Shown piece after piece: positions 1 to 10,368 of a stretch of DNA of 64,000 bases. The stretch comes from Haematobia irritans. Lineage: Eukaryota > Arthropoda > Insecta > Diptera > Muscidae. Each line of letters opens with the position of its first letter. The stretch's first letter is position 1. The notes beneath the pieces were generated by a model. That model saw nothing but the letters and a program-made list of their open reading frames with translations, was not told the origin of the DNA and did not search any database. The stretch spans positions 264,238,070 to 264,302,069 of the forward strand of contig NC_134397.1 in assembly GCF_050003625.1 (NCBI RefSeq). Direction: 5' to 3'. Made by a program: the position numbers and the translations under genes.

Positions 1-460
1 TAGAAGAAATTATTCAATTGTATGATTTTTTTTATTTTAATTTTACCTTTTGCCGGACGGGGATTCGAACAGCGGACCACACAGTTTGTAAGGATCAAGG
101 AAGTAGATGATCATTTGCCCAAGGAAAAATAAAATGTTAATTTTGTAATAACAAGCAACAACCACCAACTTAATTATATATCGCTCCCTGTTAAATAGCG
201 CTCCAAGCTACTAAACACATATATGTTTATAGGCTATTTCTAAATTAATATATGTTTGCATCCAAGCATATTATATTTACAAACATTTTATGTTCCAAAC
301 ATAATATGTTCTAACATATTAACATATATGTCCCAAACATGTTATGCTAGTTTATGAACATTATATGCTTGCACTCAAAAATATTGTGTTTAAACATTTG
401 TGTTCCAAACATATAATGTTTATAGCCAAACATATGAAAAACAGTCTTTTTCATCCGTGT
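1..460. repeat. Dispersed repeat R1, copy A (cut by window edge)
   Basis: This stretch is nearly the same as 6371-6830, so it is one of two copies of a dispersed repeat in the window. It begins with a tRNA-like segment and continues with an AT-rich series of short AAACATAT and ATATGTTTGG motifs in both orientations. No protein is encoded. The left end lies outside the window. Copy B extends about 500 bases further left, so this copy is probably incomplete here. Confidence 0.85.
53..122 (-). other. tRNA-like segment inside repeat R1
   Basis: On the minus strand the segment reads like the 3' half of a tRNA: a T-loop box (GTTCGAATCC) followed by GTCCGGC, as in a tRNA acceptor end. The upstream half keeps a weak A-box-like stretch, but I could not build a full cloverleaf. 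It recurs at 6423-6492. It is more likely a tRNA-derived retroelement piece than a working tRNA gene. Confidence 0.5.
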
Positions 461-801
461 ATATATGAAAAGTTTCTATTATAAAGGAAGTCGCAATTAT
501 CATTTTATAAGAAATTTTACTAATTTTGAGGAAACTTGGTTTTAGTTCGTTTTTTGTTTATTTTTACGAATGCTTTGTTATCGGTGAATAAAATTTTCTT
601 GTTCAGTAGGAAATTCTTATACCCAGCGTAGAAAACAGTATGAGTAAAATTCCATGCCTTATTCTAGTTAATGAACTATTCCTAACTGCTTACAGTTTAG
701 GATTTTTTTACTGAAACGAGTAAATTTTATTATTTCTCACAAAAATTTACCTTAATGGAAATAAAATGGATAAACTATGTTGATGAAAAAATTTTCCTTT
801 A
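461..801. other. AT-rich stretch without recognised feature
   Basis: No open reading frame of note, no RNA gene and no repeat shared with the rest of the window was recognised here. Confidence 0.5.
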
Positions 802-1032
802 AGGTGGGTATTAAGTTCGAGTTTAGCCCCTAAAATCCTCATTTTTTCACGATTACTTTTCTTTAGTAATCCATTTTAATGAATACAAACTTTGTGCAAA
901 TTTACTTTGGGATATTCCCCATCAAGTTATAATGAAATCTGCAACAAATATGTATAATTTTATGACTTTTTTACTGATTTAGTTTTCACTTTAGTGAAAA
1001 TTAGCGGCTAAACTCGAACTTAATACTCACCT
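802..1032. mobile_element. MITE family A, copy 1
   Basis: A 231-bp element with long terminal inverted repeats that start AGGTGGGTATTAAGTTCG and end with the complement CGAACTTAATACTCACCT; the arms extend to about 32 bases. It is flanked by TTA at 799-801 and 1033-1035, a likely 3-bp target duplication. It has no coding capacity. TTA duplications fit PIF/Harbinger-type insertion, but copy 3 is flanked by TAT, so the superfamily is uncertain. Confidence 0.85.
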
Positions 1033-1060
1033 TTAGTTTCGAAGGCACTTTTTTCTGGGT

Positions 1061-1291
1061 GTGGGTATTAAGTTCGAGTTTAGCCGCTAAAATCGTCATT
1101 TTTTCACGATTACTTTTCTTTAATAATCCATTTTAATGAATGCAAACTTTGTGAAAATTTGCTTTGGGATATTCCCCATCAAGTTATAATGAAATCTGCA
1201 ATAAATATGTATAATTTTATGAATTTTTTTTAATGATTTAGTTTTCACTTTAGTGAAAGTTAGCGGCTAAACTCGAACTTAATACTCACCT
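1061..1291. mobile_element. MITE family A, copy 2
   Basis: Second copy of the 231-bp element, in the same orientation and only about 30 bases after copy 1. Both inverted ends are present and the interior matches copy 1 closely. The first bases of the left end are altered and I see no clear target duplication. Confidence 0.8.
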
Positions 1292-1463
1292 ATATTCATA
1301 AAACAAAACAAAAAACTTAATTTATTATTAATGTATTTTAAATTATATTTTTTTCTTGAAAAATATGAAACTTTTGATAGTATATAAGGTAACCTTTGGC
1401 CTTTATAACCGCATTTAACCTATCTGGAATAGATTTTACAAGATTTCTTGTAGTGTCAGGTAG

Positions 1464-2398
1464 TAAAGGGTGATTCTTTTGAGGTTAGGATTTTCATGCA
1501 TTAGTATTTGACAGATCACGTGGGATTTCAGACATGGTGTCAAAGAGAAAGATGCTCAGTATGCTTTGACATTTCATCAAGAATAGACTTACGATCTGCC
1601 ACAACGTCGAATTTTCAGTGAATGGGCCCTACAAAGGTTGGCAGAAAATCCGCTTTTTTATCGACAAATTTTGTTCAGCGATGAGGCTCATTTCTGGTTG
1701 AATGGCTACGTAAATAAGCAAAATTGCCGCATTTGGAGTGAAGAGCAACCAGAAGCCGTTCAAGAACTGCCCATGCATCCCGAAAAATGCACTGTTTGGT
1801 GTGGTTTGTACGCTGGTGGAATCATTGGACCGTATTTTTTCAAAGATGCTGTTGGACGCAACGTTACGGTGAATGGCGATCGCTATCGTTCGATGCTAAC
1901 AAACTTTTTGTTGCCAAAAATGGAAGAACTGAACTTGGTTGACATGTGGTTTCAACAAGATGGCGCTACATGCCACACAGCTCGCGATTCTATGGCCATT
2001 TTGAGGGAAAACTTCGGAGAACAATTCATCTCAAGAAATGGACCGGTAAGTTGGCCACCAAGATCATGCGATTTGACGTCTTTAGACTATTTTTTGTGGG
2101 GCTACGTCAAGTCTAAAGTCTACAGAAATAAGCCAGCAACTATTCCAGCTTTGGAAGACAACATTTCCGAAGAAATTCGGGCTATTCCGGCCGAAATGCT
2201 CGAAAAAGTTGCCCAAAATTGGACTTTCCGAATGGACCACCTAAGACGCAGCCGCGGTCAACATTTAAATGAAATTATCTTCAAAAAGTAAATGTCATGG
2301 ACCAATCTAACGTTTCAAATAAAGAACCGATGAGATTTTGCAAATTTTATGCGTTTTTTTAAAAAAAAGTTATCAAGCTCTTAACAAATCACCCTTTA
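1464..2398 (+). mobile_element. Mariner-like element with internal deletion
   Basis: The element spans 1466-2396 with short inverted ends (AAGGGTGATT at the left, AATCACCCTT at the right). It is flanked by TA at 1464-1465 and 2397-2398, the standard Tc1/mariner target duplication. It lies inside the Tc1-type pseudogene, whose reading frame is restored when it is removed. At about 930 bp it is shorter than a complete mariner-type element (about 1.3 kb). The missing part corresponds to the 5' half of the gene, apparently deleted near 1590. Confidence 0.9.
1587..2291 (+). CDS. Truncated mariner-like transposase (catalytic domain)
   Basis: The frame is open from 1587 (after a TAG at 1584) to a stop at 2289-2291. 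There is no ATG near its beginning; counting from a TTG at 1638 gives 217 residues. The catalytic domain is complete: FSDEAHFW (Asp about residue 15), QQDGATCHT (Asp about 108) and CDLTSLDYFLWGYVK (Asp about 145). The second and third Asp are separated by 36 residues, a DD36D-type spacing by my count. The C-terminal block MDHLRRSRGQHL is typical of this transposase group. The N-terminal helix-turn-helix domains that bind the inverted repeats are absent, so the product could not act alone. The long undamaged frame suggests a fairly recent arrival. It is a relic of a mobile element, not a host gene. Confidence 0.85.
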   Translation, partial: TYDLPQRRIFSEWALQRLAENPLFYRQILFSDEAHFWLNGYVNKQNCRIWSEEQPEAVQELPMHPEKCTVWCGLYAGGIIGPYFFKDAVGRNVTVNGDRYRSMLTNFLLPKMEELNLVDMWFQQDGATCHTARDSMAILRENFGEQFISRNGPVSWPPRSCDLTSLDYFLWGYVKSKVYRNKPATIPALEDNISEEIRAIPAEMLEKVAQNWTFRMDHLRRSRGQHLNEIIFKK

Positions 2399-2637
2399 TT
2401 TTCTGCCATTCTTCCAAAAGCGCCTTTTTTAATCCCTCTTTGCTGGTAATTGAGTGATTGCGCACATTTCTGTCCAGCAACGCCCATAGATCCTCAATCA
2501 CATTTAAATCTGGAGACTGAGCTGGAGGTGTAATTAAATGAGGGCAGTTCCAAATTAACCAGGGCTGAACTATTGCAGACTTCTGTTTGGGGTCATTATC
2601 TTGGTAGTAACGATAGCAACAATTTGTAATGCGAAGC

Positions 2638-3432
2638 CCCTGCCAACATTTTTTGAATTTGGGGGCGCTTCAGAGAATCCCCACTACGTCGAAAACAGTC
2701 GTATACGATATCCAAAACTCCTCGGAAAAGCGCCGTCACTATTGAGAAGTTGTACCACGACAAGTTACTACAAAAAAGTATCGCATGAGTGCAATTATTA
2801 GGAGCCCTTCTGGATACATTTAGAAGGACGCCGATAAGAGCCCCTTCAAACAATCAGACAAAGTGCATTTTAAGATAGTTGTAAAAGAATCATTGTGGTC
2901 AAATAAAACACGATTGTTTAGATGTTTATTAATTTTATGAAACATTTATAAATGCTCATAAATATAACATTTATACGACTATCACATCACATTTAACACA
3001 TTTTTATGCATTAATAAGAGATTGATGTTGAGTTACAAGTTGTAAGTTAAATGTTGTAGCGTCTATCAGCCAGTACTTTTATTCCCAATGGAGGCAGCGT
3101 GTCTGGAAAAATATTTGAAAAACTATCACTTTATTCCATTTGGAAAGTCAAAAATTGTTCACCAATTTACTTTTCACAATTTTAAGCGTAATAACTATGT
3201 TTTCAGCATTTTATTTTCGTTTTTATTTAAATAAAATATAACAAGCTGGTTGCGCTTGGCGTTTCACAAAAAATAAAATGGCTCTTCTAACAGTAGTGAT
3301 GGCAAAATACTTTCATGTACATTTTGTACTTTTTGATATGCTTCCCCCATCACAGTTCGCGATGGTTGTGGTGACATTTACGAGTCTGTGGTAGCGATGA
3401 GGATGAAATGGAACTTTGAAATGCTGGCAGGG
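2638..3432 (-). mobile_element. CCCTGCCA element E1
   Basis: A 795-bp non-coding element with inverted ends CCCTGCCARCATTT, inserted in the Tc1-type pseudogene. It is flanked by GC at 2636-2637 and 3433-3434; removing the element plus one GC restores the transposase frame. It is inverted relative to E2 (3578-5433) and E3 (9580-10368), to which it is closely similar end to end. ORFs inside it are shadows in repeat sequence. Confidence 0.85.
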
Positions 3433-3577
3433 GCATATTCACACTTTGGAGCAAGTTTTCTTTGAGAATATTCAGATACCCCATTTTATCCATTGTACCC
3501 TCAATAAATACTAAGTTTCCCACACCGGTAGCGGACATACAGGCCCAAACCATAACGCTACCACCTCCATGCTTCAT

Positions 3578-5433
3578 CCCTGCCAGCATTTAAATGTTCC
3601 ATTTCATCCTCATCGCAACCACAGACTCGTAAGTGACACTGCAACAATCGCCAACTGTGATAGTATTTTGCCATCACTATTCGCATGAAAGTATTTTGCA
3701 TTAGCGTAGCTAGACAATTTTCCTAGGGGGGGGGGGGGCTATAGCCCCCCTAGCTAAAAGTTTATAGACTGAACTTATAGGTTCATTTATGTTTTATTTC
3801 ATAAAATTGAATAAAAAATTAGACATCAAAATAACTCGACAATTAATTTATAATAAAGCAACTAAAAGTAGTTCCACACTTTTCCCAGCAAAAAAATTGT
3901 GAGTTGTTCTAAAGGCACAATTTTAAAAGCACTTCCAAAAGTGTCCTCAATTATTTTAACTACACAGGAAGTTTTTTTACTTCATTTTTTTTTGTTTTCT
4001 TTTTTTTCAAATAGTTAAAAAAAAAGAGTAAGAATAAATAAATTGGTACAAATTATTCAAATTTTGCCATAAAACTGCTAAAGCCATTATAGAAAAATCG
4101 ATAATTTTGGAAATTATTCGAGGAAAAACGTTTCAAACAAGCGTCAGAATGCATTAAAAATCATAAAAACAATAAAAAAAAATATTTATTTGGGAAAATA
4201 TCACAAAATTTTTTAATTTACATTCAAAACACTGAATTCGGATCTCACCTTAGGAAGTGATGCAAATTCATTGCAACGGCTGTTGAAACGGTGGACATTT
4301 GTCCTATGGCAAGCTCATATTACATTCATTGCTTCTCCGCCAATTTTGCACCACTTCTAGACCCAAAAAGAACATTTTCACCACTTTTTTGGCGACGCTT
4401 TTTCGCAGCATTATTAAGATATTAATTTATGAAAGAATAGTTTTAATATCAATTACTATTTATTTAATTAAATTGACTAAACTAAATCAATCAAAAGGTC
4501 AACCAAAGCTTTATTTCATAAATATCTGACTTCAAACATTGCCATCGGCAACTGCTAAAGTAATTCGATTGTTCATGAAAGTCTTTAGCGGAACTTTGTG
4601 CGATTGTATATACTTGTTTAATTGTTATAAAAATTAAAAAACTATTGACATTTATTGAAAAATGGAAAATCATAAATAGAGTTTCAAATTCTGGGGGGGG
4701 GGCTAAAATTTTTCTGGGGGGGGTCTAAGCCCCCTCCCCAGAGGCCTTCCTACGCTTATGGTATTTTGCCATCACTATTGTTACAAGAGCCATTTTATAT
4801 TTTGTGAAACACCAAGCGCAACTGGCTTATTATAATTTATTTCAATGAAAACGAAAATAAAGTGCTGAAAACATAGTTATTACGCTTAAAATTGTAAAAA
4901 GTAAATTGGTGAACAATTTTTGACTTTCCAAATGGAATAAAGTGATAGTTTTTCAAATATTTTTCCAGACACGCTGCCTCCATTGGGAATAAAAGTACTG
5001 GCTGATAGACGCTACAACATTTAACTTACAACTTGTAACTCAACATCAATCTCTTATTAATGCATAAAAATGTGTTAAATGTGATGTGATAGTCGTATAA
5101 ATGTTATATTTATGAGAATTTATAAATGTTTCATAAAATTAATAAACATATAAACAATCGTGTTTTACTTGACCACAATGATTCTTTTACAACTATCTTA
5201 AAATGCACTTTGTCTGATTGTTTGAAGGGGCTCTTATTGGCGTCCTTCTAAATGTATTCAGAAGGGCTCCTAATAATTGCACTCATGCGATACTTTTTTG
5301 TAGTAACTTGGCGTGGTACAACTTTTCAATAGTGACGGCGCTTTTCCGAGGAGTTTTGGATATCGTATACGACTGTTTTCGACGTAGTGGGGATTCTCAG
5401 AAGCGCCCCCAAATTCAAAAAATGTTGGCAGGG
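3578..5433 (+). mobile_element. CCCTGCCA element E2, carrying a hAT insertion
   Basis: Second full copy of the CCCTGCCA family, in the opposite orientation to E1. Without the nested hAT element it is about 786 bp. It is flanked by AT at 3576-3577 and 5434-5435, and the Tc1-type frame (PTMKHGGGSV) is continuous across the empty site. It is non-coding. Confidence 0.85.
3691..4768. mobile_element. hAT-type DNA transposon nested in E2
   Basis: The element is 3699-4760 (1062 bp), with ends CATTAGCGTAG and CTACGCTTATG that are inverted repeats with one mismatch. It is flanked by a perfect 8-bp duplication GTATTTTG at 3691-3698 and 4761-4768, the hallmark of hAT elements. Comparison with E1 and E3 gives the empty site directly. 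Both ends carry long G and C runs that can fold back (3722-3755 and 4692-4740). No recognisable transposase remains; the 76-codon ORF at 4299-4529 has no motif I know. It is probably non-autonomous. Confidence 0.85.
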
Positions 5434-5640
5434 ATAGTGGGTTTTATATTATTCTTTCTTAGCTCAGTATTTGGCTTCCTCCAAACATAAGACATTCCAT
5501 TAAAACCAAAGAGATTAAATTTTGATTTATCTGCGAATATTACATCGTCCAAAAAGTTTACGCTTTTGGTAAAATGCTTACTATTCCTACATGGCGAAAA
5601 CGATGTAAAAAAAAAACAAGTGAAAATGTTTTACAATTTA

Positions 5641-5715
5641 CGACAATTTACCTATCGTAAAAATTTTCAATCAATAAAACTAGATGTCGACTCCCGTGAT
5701 GCGAAAAATTTAGAT
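5641..5715. other. Degraded DNA between Tc1 relic and repeat fragment
   Basis: Short AT-rich connector, probably decayed Tc1-element sequence. No motif was recognised. Confidence 0.4.
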
Positions 5716-5855
5716 TAATAATCGTGTTTTTCTTGAACACAATGATTCTTTTACAACTACCTTAAAATTCACTTTTTCTGATAGCTTGAAGAGACTCCTT
5801 ATTGGTGTCGTTCTAAATTGATATAAAAAGGCGCCTATTATTGCACTGGTTAGAA
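5716..5855 (+). repeat. Fragment of the CCCTGCCA family
   Basis: This matches the part of E2 near 5150-5290 (the segment around the TGATTCTTTTACAAC motif and the TTGCACT that follows) with scattered differences. Neither inverted end is present, so it is a truncated, older copy next to the Tc1 relic. Confidence 0.7.
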
Positions 5856-6422
5856 TGTACACCCTCACAAAAAATCGCTTCTGTAACATATACTCCCAAA
5901 CATATTTTGCTTCAAGCATATACATTTTTGGGTATTGCCCAAACATTTATATGTTTGATCTCTGCCAATATATAATATGTTTGAAAGCATATTGGTCTAA
6001 ACAATATATGTTTGGGTAGTCTAAGTTCCAAACATTTTGTATTTTTGCATCCAAATTCAATAATGTTGTCTTCCAAAAAACCATATGTTATTATGTGACC
6101 ATATAATATGTTTGGAAGCATTTTGCACCCAAAAATATTATATGCTTAAAGAAAAATTCTCCCAAACAATATTGTGCTCAAAATTTTATTTATTTATTTA
6201 TATATTTACAATCATAATGAATTATGAAAACAGGTAATATAGGTGCTAACAACATAGGTTTTCGACCTGAATGCTCAAAATTTTGTTTCTAATTGTATAT
6301 TCCCTCACATCTTTCTCACTTCCACGAGCTTTTTTAGTTCTTAGCACCTTTTTCTGTAATACAAACATTGTAGAAGAAATTATTCAATTTTATGATTTTT
6401 TTTTATTTTAACTTTACCTTTT

Positions 6423-6492
6423 GCCGGACGGGGATTCGAACAGCGGACCACACAGTTTGTAAGGATCAAAGAAGTAGCTGATCAATTGCCCA
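6423..6492 (-). other. tRNA-like segment, second copy
   Basis: Same minus-strand T-loop box (GTTCGAATCC) and GTCCGGC end as at 53-122. The upstream half differs at a few positions. Confidence 0.5.
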
Positions 6493-6801
6493 AGGGAAAA
6501 TAAAATGTTAATTTTGTAATAACAAGCAACAACCACCAACTTAATTCAATATCGCTCCCTGTTAAATAGCGCTCCAAGCTACTAAACACATATATGTTTA
6601 TAGGCTATTTCTAAATTAATATATGTTTGCATCCAAGCATATTATATTTACAAACATTTTATGTCCCAAACATAATATGTTCTAACATATTAACATATAT
6701 GTCCCAAACATGTTATGCTAGTTTATGAACATTATATGCTTGCACTCAAAAATATTGTGTTTAAAAATTTGTGTTCCAAACATATAATGTTTATAGCCAA
6801 A

Positions 6802-6883
6802 CATATGAAAAACAGTCTTTTTCAACCGTGTACACGGATGAAAAAGACTGTTTTTCATATGTTCAACCGTGTACACGGATGAA
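6802..6883. repeat. Near-perfect palindrome at R1 end
   Basis: 6802-6831 and 6832-6861 are inverted copies: 30-base arms from CATATGAAAAACAGTC with one mismatch and no spacer. The inner arm ends are repeated at 6862-6883 as a second small palindrome around GTGTACAC. The structure looks like two element ends joined head to head plus a partial duplicate. Confidence 0.85.
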
Positions 6884-6890
6884 AAAGATC

Positions 6891-7110
6891 GGCGTGGCAT
6901 TCTGCATGCCCACACGTTGTAGGTTAGTCTGATATTGGTCACAACAATTTGAAAACGCTTTGCTGACAAACGTTTTGCATATGTCTGCAAATTTTCCAAT
7001 TTTTTTTTTTTTTTGAGTAAAAACTTCAAAATATTATTAAAGAAAATTTAAAATACTTCAATATGACTTTGCCATGCTTTAGGATATTGAAAATAGCATG
7101 TGAAGGCAAA
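6891..7110. other. Unique DNA before the mariner
   Basis: No gene or repeat was recognised in this stretch. Confidence 0.4.
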
Positions 7111-8010
7111 TAACAGGTTGGCTGATAAGTCCTCGGTCTGACACATAGATGGCGTCGCTAGTATTAAATGCATACTATTTTTATATAGTACCAACCTTCA
7201 AATGATTCGTGTCAAAATTTGACGTCTGTTAGTCAAGTAGTTTGTGAGATGGAGCGTCTTTTGTGAAGCAACTTTTGCTATTGTGAAAAAAAAGGAATTT
7301 CGTGTTTTGATAAAATACTGTTTTCTGTAGGGACAAAATACGGTGGAAGGAAAAACTTGGCTTGATAATGAGTTTCCGGACTCTGCCCCAGGGAAATCAA
7401 CAATAATTGGTATGCAAAATTCAAGTGTGGTGAAATGAGCACGGAGGACGGTGAACGCAGTGGACGCCCGAAAGAGGTGGTTACCGACGAAAACATCAAA
7501 AAAATCCACAAAATGATTTTGAATGATCGTAAAATGAAGTTGATCGATATAGCAGAGGCCTTAAAGATATCAAAGGAACGTGTTGGTCATATCATTCAAC
7601 AATATTTGGATATGCGGAAGCTCTGTGCAAAATGGGTGCCGCGCGAGCTCACATTTGACCAAAAACAACAACGTGTTGATGATACTGAGCGGTGTTTGCA
7701 GCTGTTAACTCGTAATACATCCGAGTTTTTCCGTCGATATGTGACAATGGATGAAACATGGCTCCATCACTACACTCCTGAGTCCAATCGATAGTCGGCT
7801 GAGTGGACAGCGACCGGTGAACCGTCTCCGAAGCGTGGAAAGTCTCAAAAGTCCGCTGGCAAAGTAATGGCCTCTGTTTTTTTGGGATGCGCATTGAATA
7901 ATTTTTATCGATTGTCTTGAGAAGGGTAAAACCATCAACAGTGACTATTATGGCGTTATTGGAGCGTTTGAAGGTCGAAATCGCGGCAAAACGGCCCCAC
8001 ATGAAGAAGA

Positions 8011-9507
8011 ACAAGTATATACAGCAGTAATTTCGGCCTGGCCGAATCTTAAATACCCACCACCATGAACCAAATATTAGGGTTTCCTTTGAAATTTCAG
8101 GAGGGCTTGAGGACTTGAGGACACTTCCCGAAGATAAATTTAAAGATTTCACCTATGAGGACTATATCAGATTCTGGATTTATAAGAACCATTTTTGTTT
8201 GAGTTTTAGAGGAATCATTAACATCTCTTGTAAGTGTGCAAGAAAATTATAAAATAACGTCTTGATTTGAAATCTTAAATCTGTAGAAGTAAATTCTGAA
8301 AATTTTACATTGAGTTTCAAGCAATTTTCATGATCAGTGCGCCTTCTACACCCTCAAGAAGTGAAGTCGGCATTACCAAACGGACCGACAAAAACTTAAT
8401 CCGATACACGTTTTTGTGAGCCTAAAATACCAGAATATTTACAATTTCAGGCAAATCAGATAAAAACTACGGTTTCTAGAAACCCAAGGAGTTAAATCGG
8501 GAGATCGTTCTTATGGGGGCTATACTAAAATATAGACCGATACTCACCGTTTTCGGCGCACCTCTTTATGGTCCTAAAATACCTCTAGATTTCCAATTTC
8601 AGGCAAATAGGATAAAAACTTCGGATTCTAGAAGCCCAAGAAGTAAAATCGGGAAATCGGGTATGGGGGCTATACCAAAATATGGACCGATACTCACCAT
8701 TTTCGGCACACATCTTTATGGTCCTAAAATACCTCTGGATTTCCAATTTCAGACAAATTGGATAAAAACTACGGTTTCTATAAGCCCAAGACCCCAAATC
8801 GGGAGGTCGGTTTATATAGGGACCATACCAAAACATGGACCGATACTCACAATTTTAGGCACACGTATTTGTGGTCCTACAATACCTCTAGATTTCCAAT
8901 TTCAGGTAAATTGAATAAAAATTGCGGTTTCTATAAGCCCAAGAAGTAAAATCGGGAGATCGGTCTATATGGGGGCTATACCAAAATATGGACCGATACT
9001 CACAATTTTTGGCACACGTATTTGTGGTCCTACAATACCTCTAGATTTCCAATTTCAGGTAAATTGAATAAAAACTATAAGCCCAAGAAGTCAAATAGGG
9101 AGATCGGTCTATATAAGGGCTATACCAAAACATGGACCGATACTCACCATTTTTGGTACACTTCTTTATGGTCATAAAATACCTCCAGATTTCAAATTTC
9201 AGGCAAATTGGATAAAAACTACGATTTCTATAAGCCCAAGACCCCAAATCGGGAGGTCGGTTTATATGGGGACTATATCAAAACCTGGACCGAAATAGCC
9301 CATCTCGGGAGGTCCAAATCGGGAGGTCGGTTTATATGGGGACTATATCAAAACCTGGACCGATATAGCCCATCTTCGAACTTGACCTGCCTGCAGACAA
9401 AAGACGAGTTTGTGCAAAATTTCAGCACTATTGCTTCATTATTGAAGACTGTAGCGTGATTACAACAGACAGACAGACAGACGGACATCGTTATATCGTC
9501 TTAGGTG
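8011..9507 (+). mobile_element. Mini-me-like element with 153-bp tandem repeats
   Basis: One end reads CAAGTATATACAGC then TTCGGCCTGGCCGAA (a perfect palindrome); the other has the tract ACAGACAGACAGACAGACGG at 9466-9485. (GTCY)n next to a conserved core is the signature of dipteran mini-me elements. The same architecture occurs in opposite orientation at 56440-57937. The middle holds tandem repeats of about 153 bp. ORFs in this part are products of that periodicity. Confidence 0.7.
8450..9375 (+). repeat. 153-bp tandem repeat array, about six units
   Basis: The motif GACCGATACTCAC or its variants begins at 8534, 8684, 8838, 8991, 9134 and 9288, giving spacings of 150, 154, 153, 143 and 154. 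A shorter extra unit follows 70 bases later at 9358. The unit length near 3 x 51 lets one frame stay open across units (8513-8914), giving a 51-residue peptide repeat with the block YGPILTIFG. Confidence 0.85.
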
Positions 9508-9579
9508 TACTACCAAAATGGTATCAAAAAATTGGAAGGTCGTTATAATCGTTGTATCGCTCTTGAAGAGAACTATGTT

Positions 9580-10368
9580 CCCTGCCAGCATTTCAAAGTT
9601 CCATTTCATCTTCATCGCTACCACAGACTCGTAAATGTCACTACAACCATCCTACAGTGATGGGGGGCAGCATATCATAAAGTACAAAATGTACTTCATA
9701 CATATATTTTGCCATCACTACTTTTACAAAAGCCATTTTATTTTTTGTGAAACGCCAAGCGCAACCAGCTTGTTATATTTTATTTAAATAAAAACGAAAA
9801 TAAAGTTCTGAAAACATAGATTTTACGCTTAAAATTGTGAAAGGTATATTGGTGAACAATTTTTGATTTTCCAAATGGAATAAAGTGATTGTTTTTCAAA
9901 TATTTTACAGACACGCTGCCTCCATCGAATAAAAACACTGGCTGATAGACGCTGCAACATGTAACTCGCTACTTGTAACTCTACCTCATCATTAATGCAA
10001 AAAATTATGTTAAATGTGATGTGATAGTGGTATAAATGTTATATTTTTAAGAATTTGTAAATAATTAATCAAATTATTAAATATCTAAACAAACGTGTTT
10101 TACTCGACCACAATGATTCTTTTACCACTATCTTAAAATGTGCTTTTTCTGATTGTTTGGAGGGTCTCTTATTAGCGTCGTTCTAAATTGATCTATAAAG
10201 GCACCTAATAATTGCACTCATGCGAAACATTTTTGTAGTAACTTGGCGTGGTACAACTTCTCAATAGTGACGGCGCTTTTCCGACGAGTTTTTGATATCG
10301 TATATGATTGTTTTCAACGTTTTGGGGATTCTCAGAAGCGCCCCCAAATTCAAAAAATGTTGGCAGGG
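9580..10368 (+). mobile_element. CCCTGCCA element E3
   Basis: A full 789-bp copy with ends CCCTGCCAGCATTT and AAAATGTTGGCAGGG, inserted in the 3' end of the Himar1-like mariner. It is flanked by TT at 9578-9579 and 10369-10370; the mariner sequence is continuous (CTATGTTGAATAAT) once the element and one TT are removed. It has the same orientation as E2. Confidence 0.88.

Larger units (their letters stand above)
1338..5640 (-). pseudogene. Tc1-type transposase pseudogene, split by three insertions
   Basis: Removing the inserted elements leaves one minus-strand reading frame in four blocks: about 5640-5434, 3577-3433, 2637-2397 and 1465-1338. Tc1-family cut-and-paste transposase motifs appear in order: FADKSKFNLFG with the first catalytic Asp, MKHGGGSVMVW, YYQDNDPKQ with the second Asp, and PAQSPDLNVIEDLW with the final Glu of the DDE triad. 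The frame ends at a stop at 1340-1338. Upstream of about 5560 the reading breaks up with stops, and the N-terminal DNA-binding half is missing. The reading frame closes cleanly across each insertion when one copy of the target duplication is removed, so these insertions hit an already resident element. It cannot make a functional protein. The Tc1 assignment is firm; the exact upstream limit is not. Confidence 0.85.
5860..6890. repeat. Dispersed repeat R1, copy B
   Basis: This is the longer copy of R1. Its part 6371-6830 matches 1-460 almost base for base, including the tRNA-like segment at 6423-6492. The left part (5860-6190) is rich in AAACATAT and CCAAACAT motifs in both orientations. It ends in a palindromic segment at 6802-6883. 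There is no coding capacity. It is probably a non-autonomous mobile element of a family I cannot name. Confidence 0.75.
7283..9579 (+). pseudogene. Himar1-like mariner transposase pseudogene
   Basis: The coding remnants are 7283-8010 and about 9505-9579. The start codon region is deleted. An early codon in the KYCFL block has become TAG (about 7328), and about four bases are lost near 7411, shifting the frame. The longest clean frame (7435-7794, 119 residues from MSTEDGERSG) covers the helix-turn-helix region and the first catalytic Asp in VTMDETWLHHYTPE, and ends where a Gln codon became TAG. Further indels follow near 7880. The C-terminal YQNGIKKLEGRYNRC block resumes at 9509. Several independent lesions and a missing catalytic core leave it inactive. 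The surviving coding sequence still looks little diverged from the family, which suggests that it was inactivated recently. Confidence 0.9.

Noticed and set aside
5218..5490. 90-codon ORF and its counterpart at 2853-2596 on the minus strand
   Set aside because: The two are copies of the same non-coding part of elements E2 and E1.
8513..8914. 133-codon ORF with a repetitive peptide
   Set aside because: It is a reading of the 153-bp tandem repeat; kept as a finding about periodicity, not as a gene.
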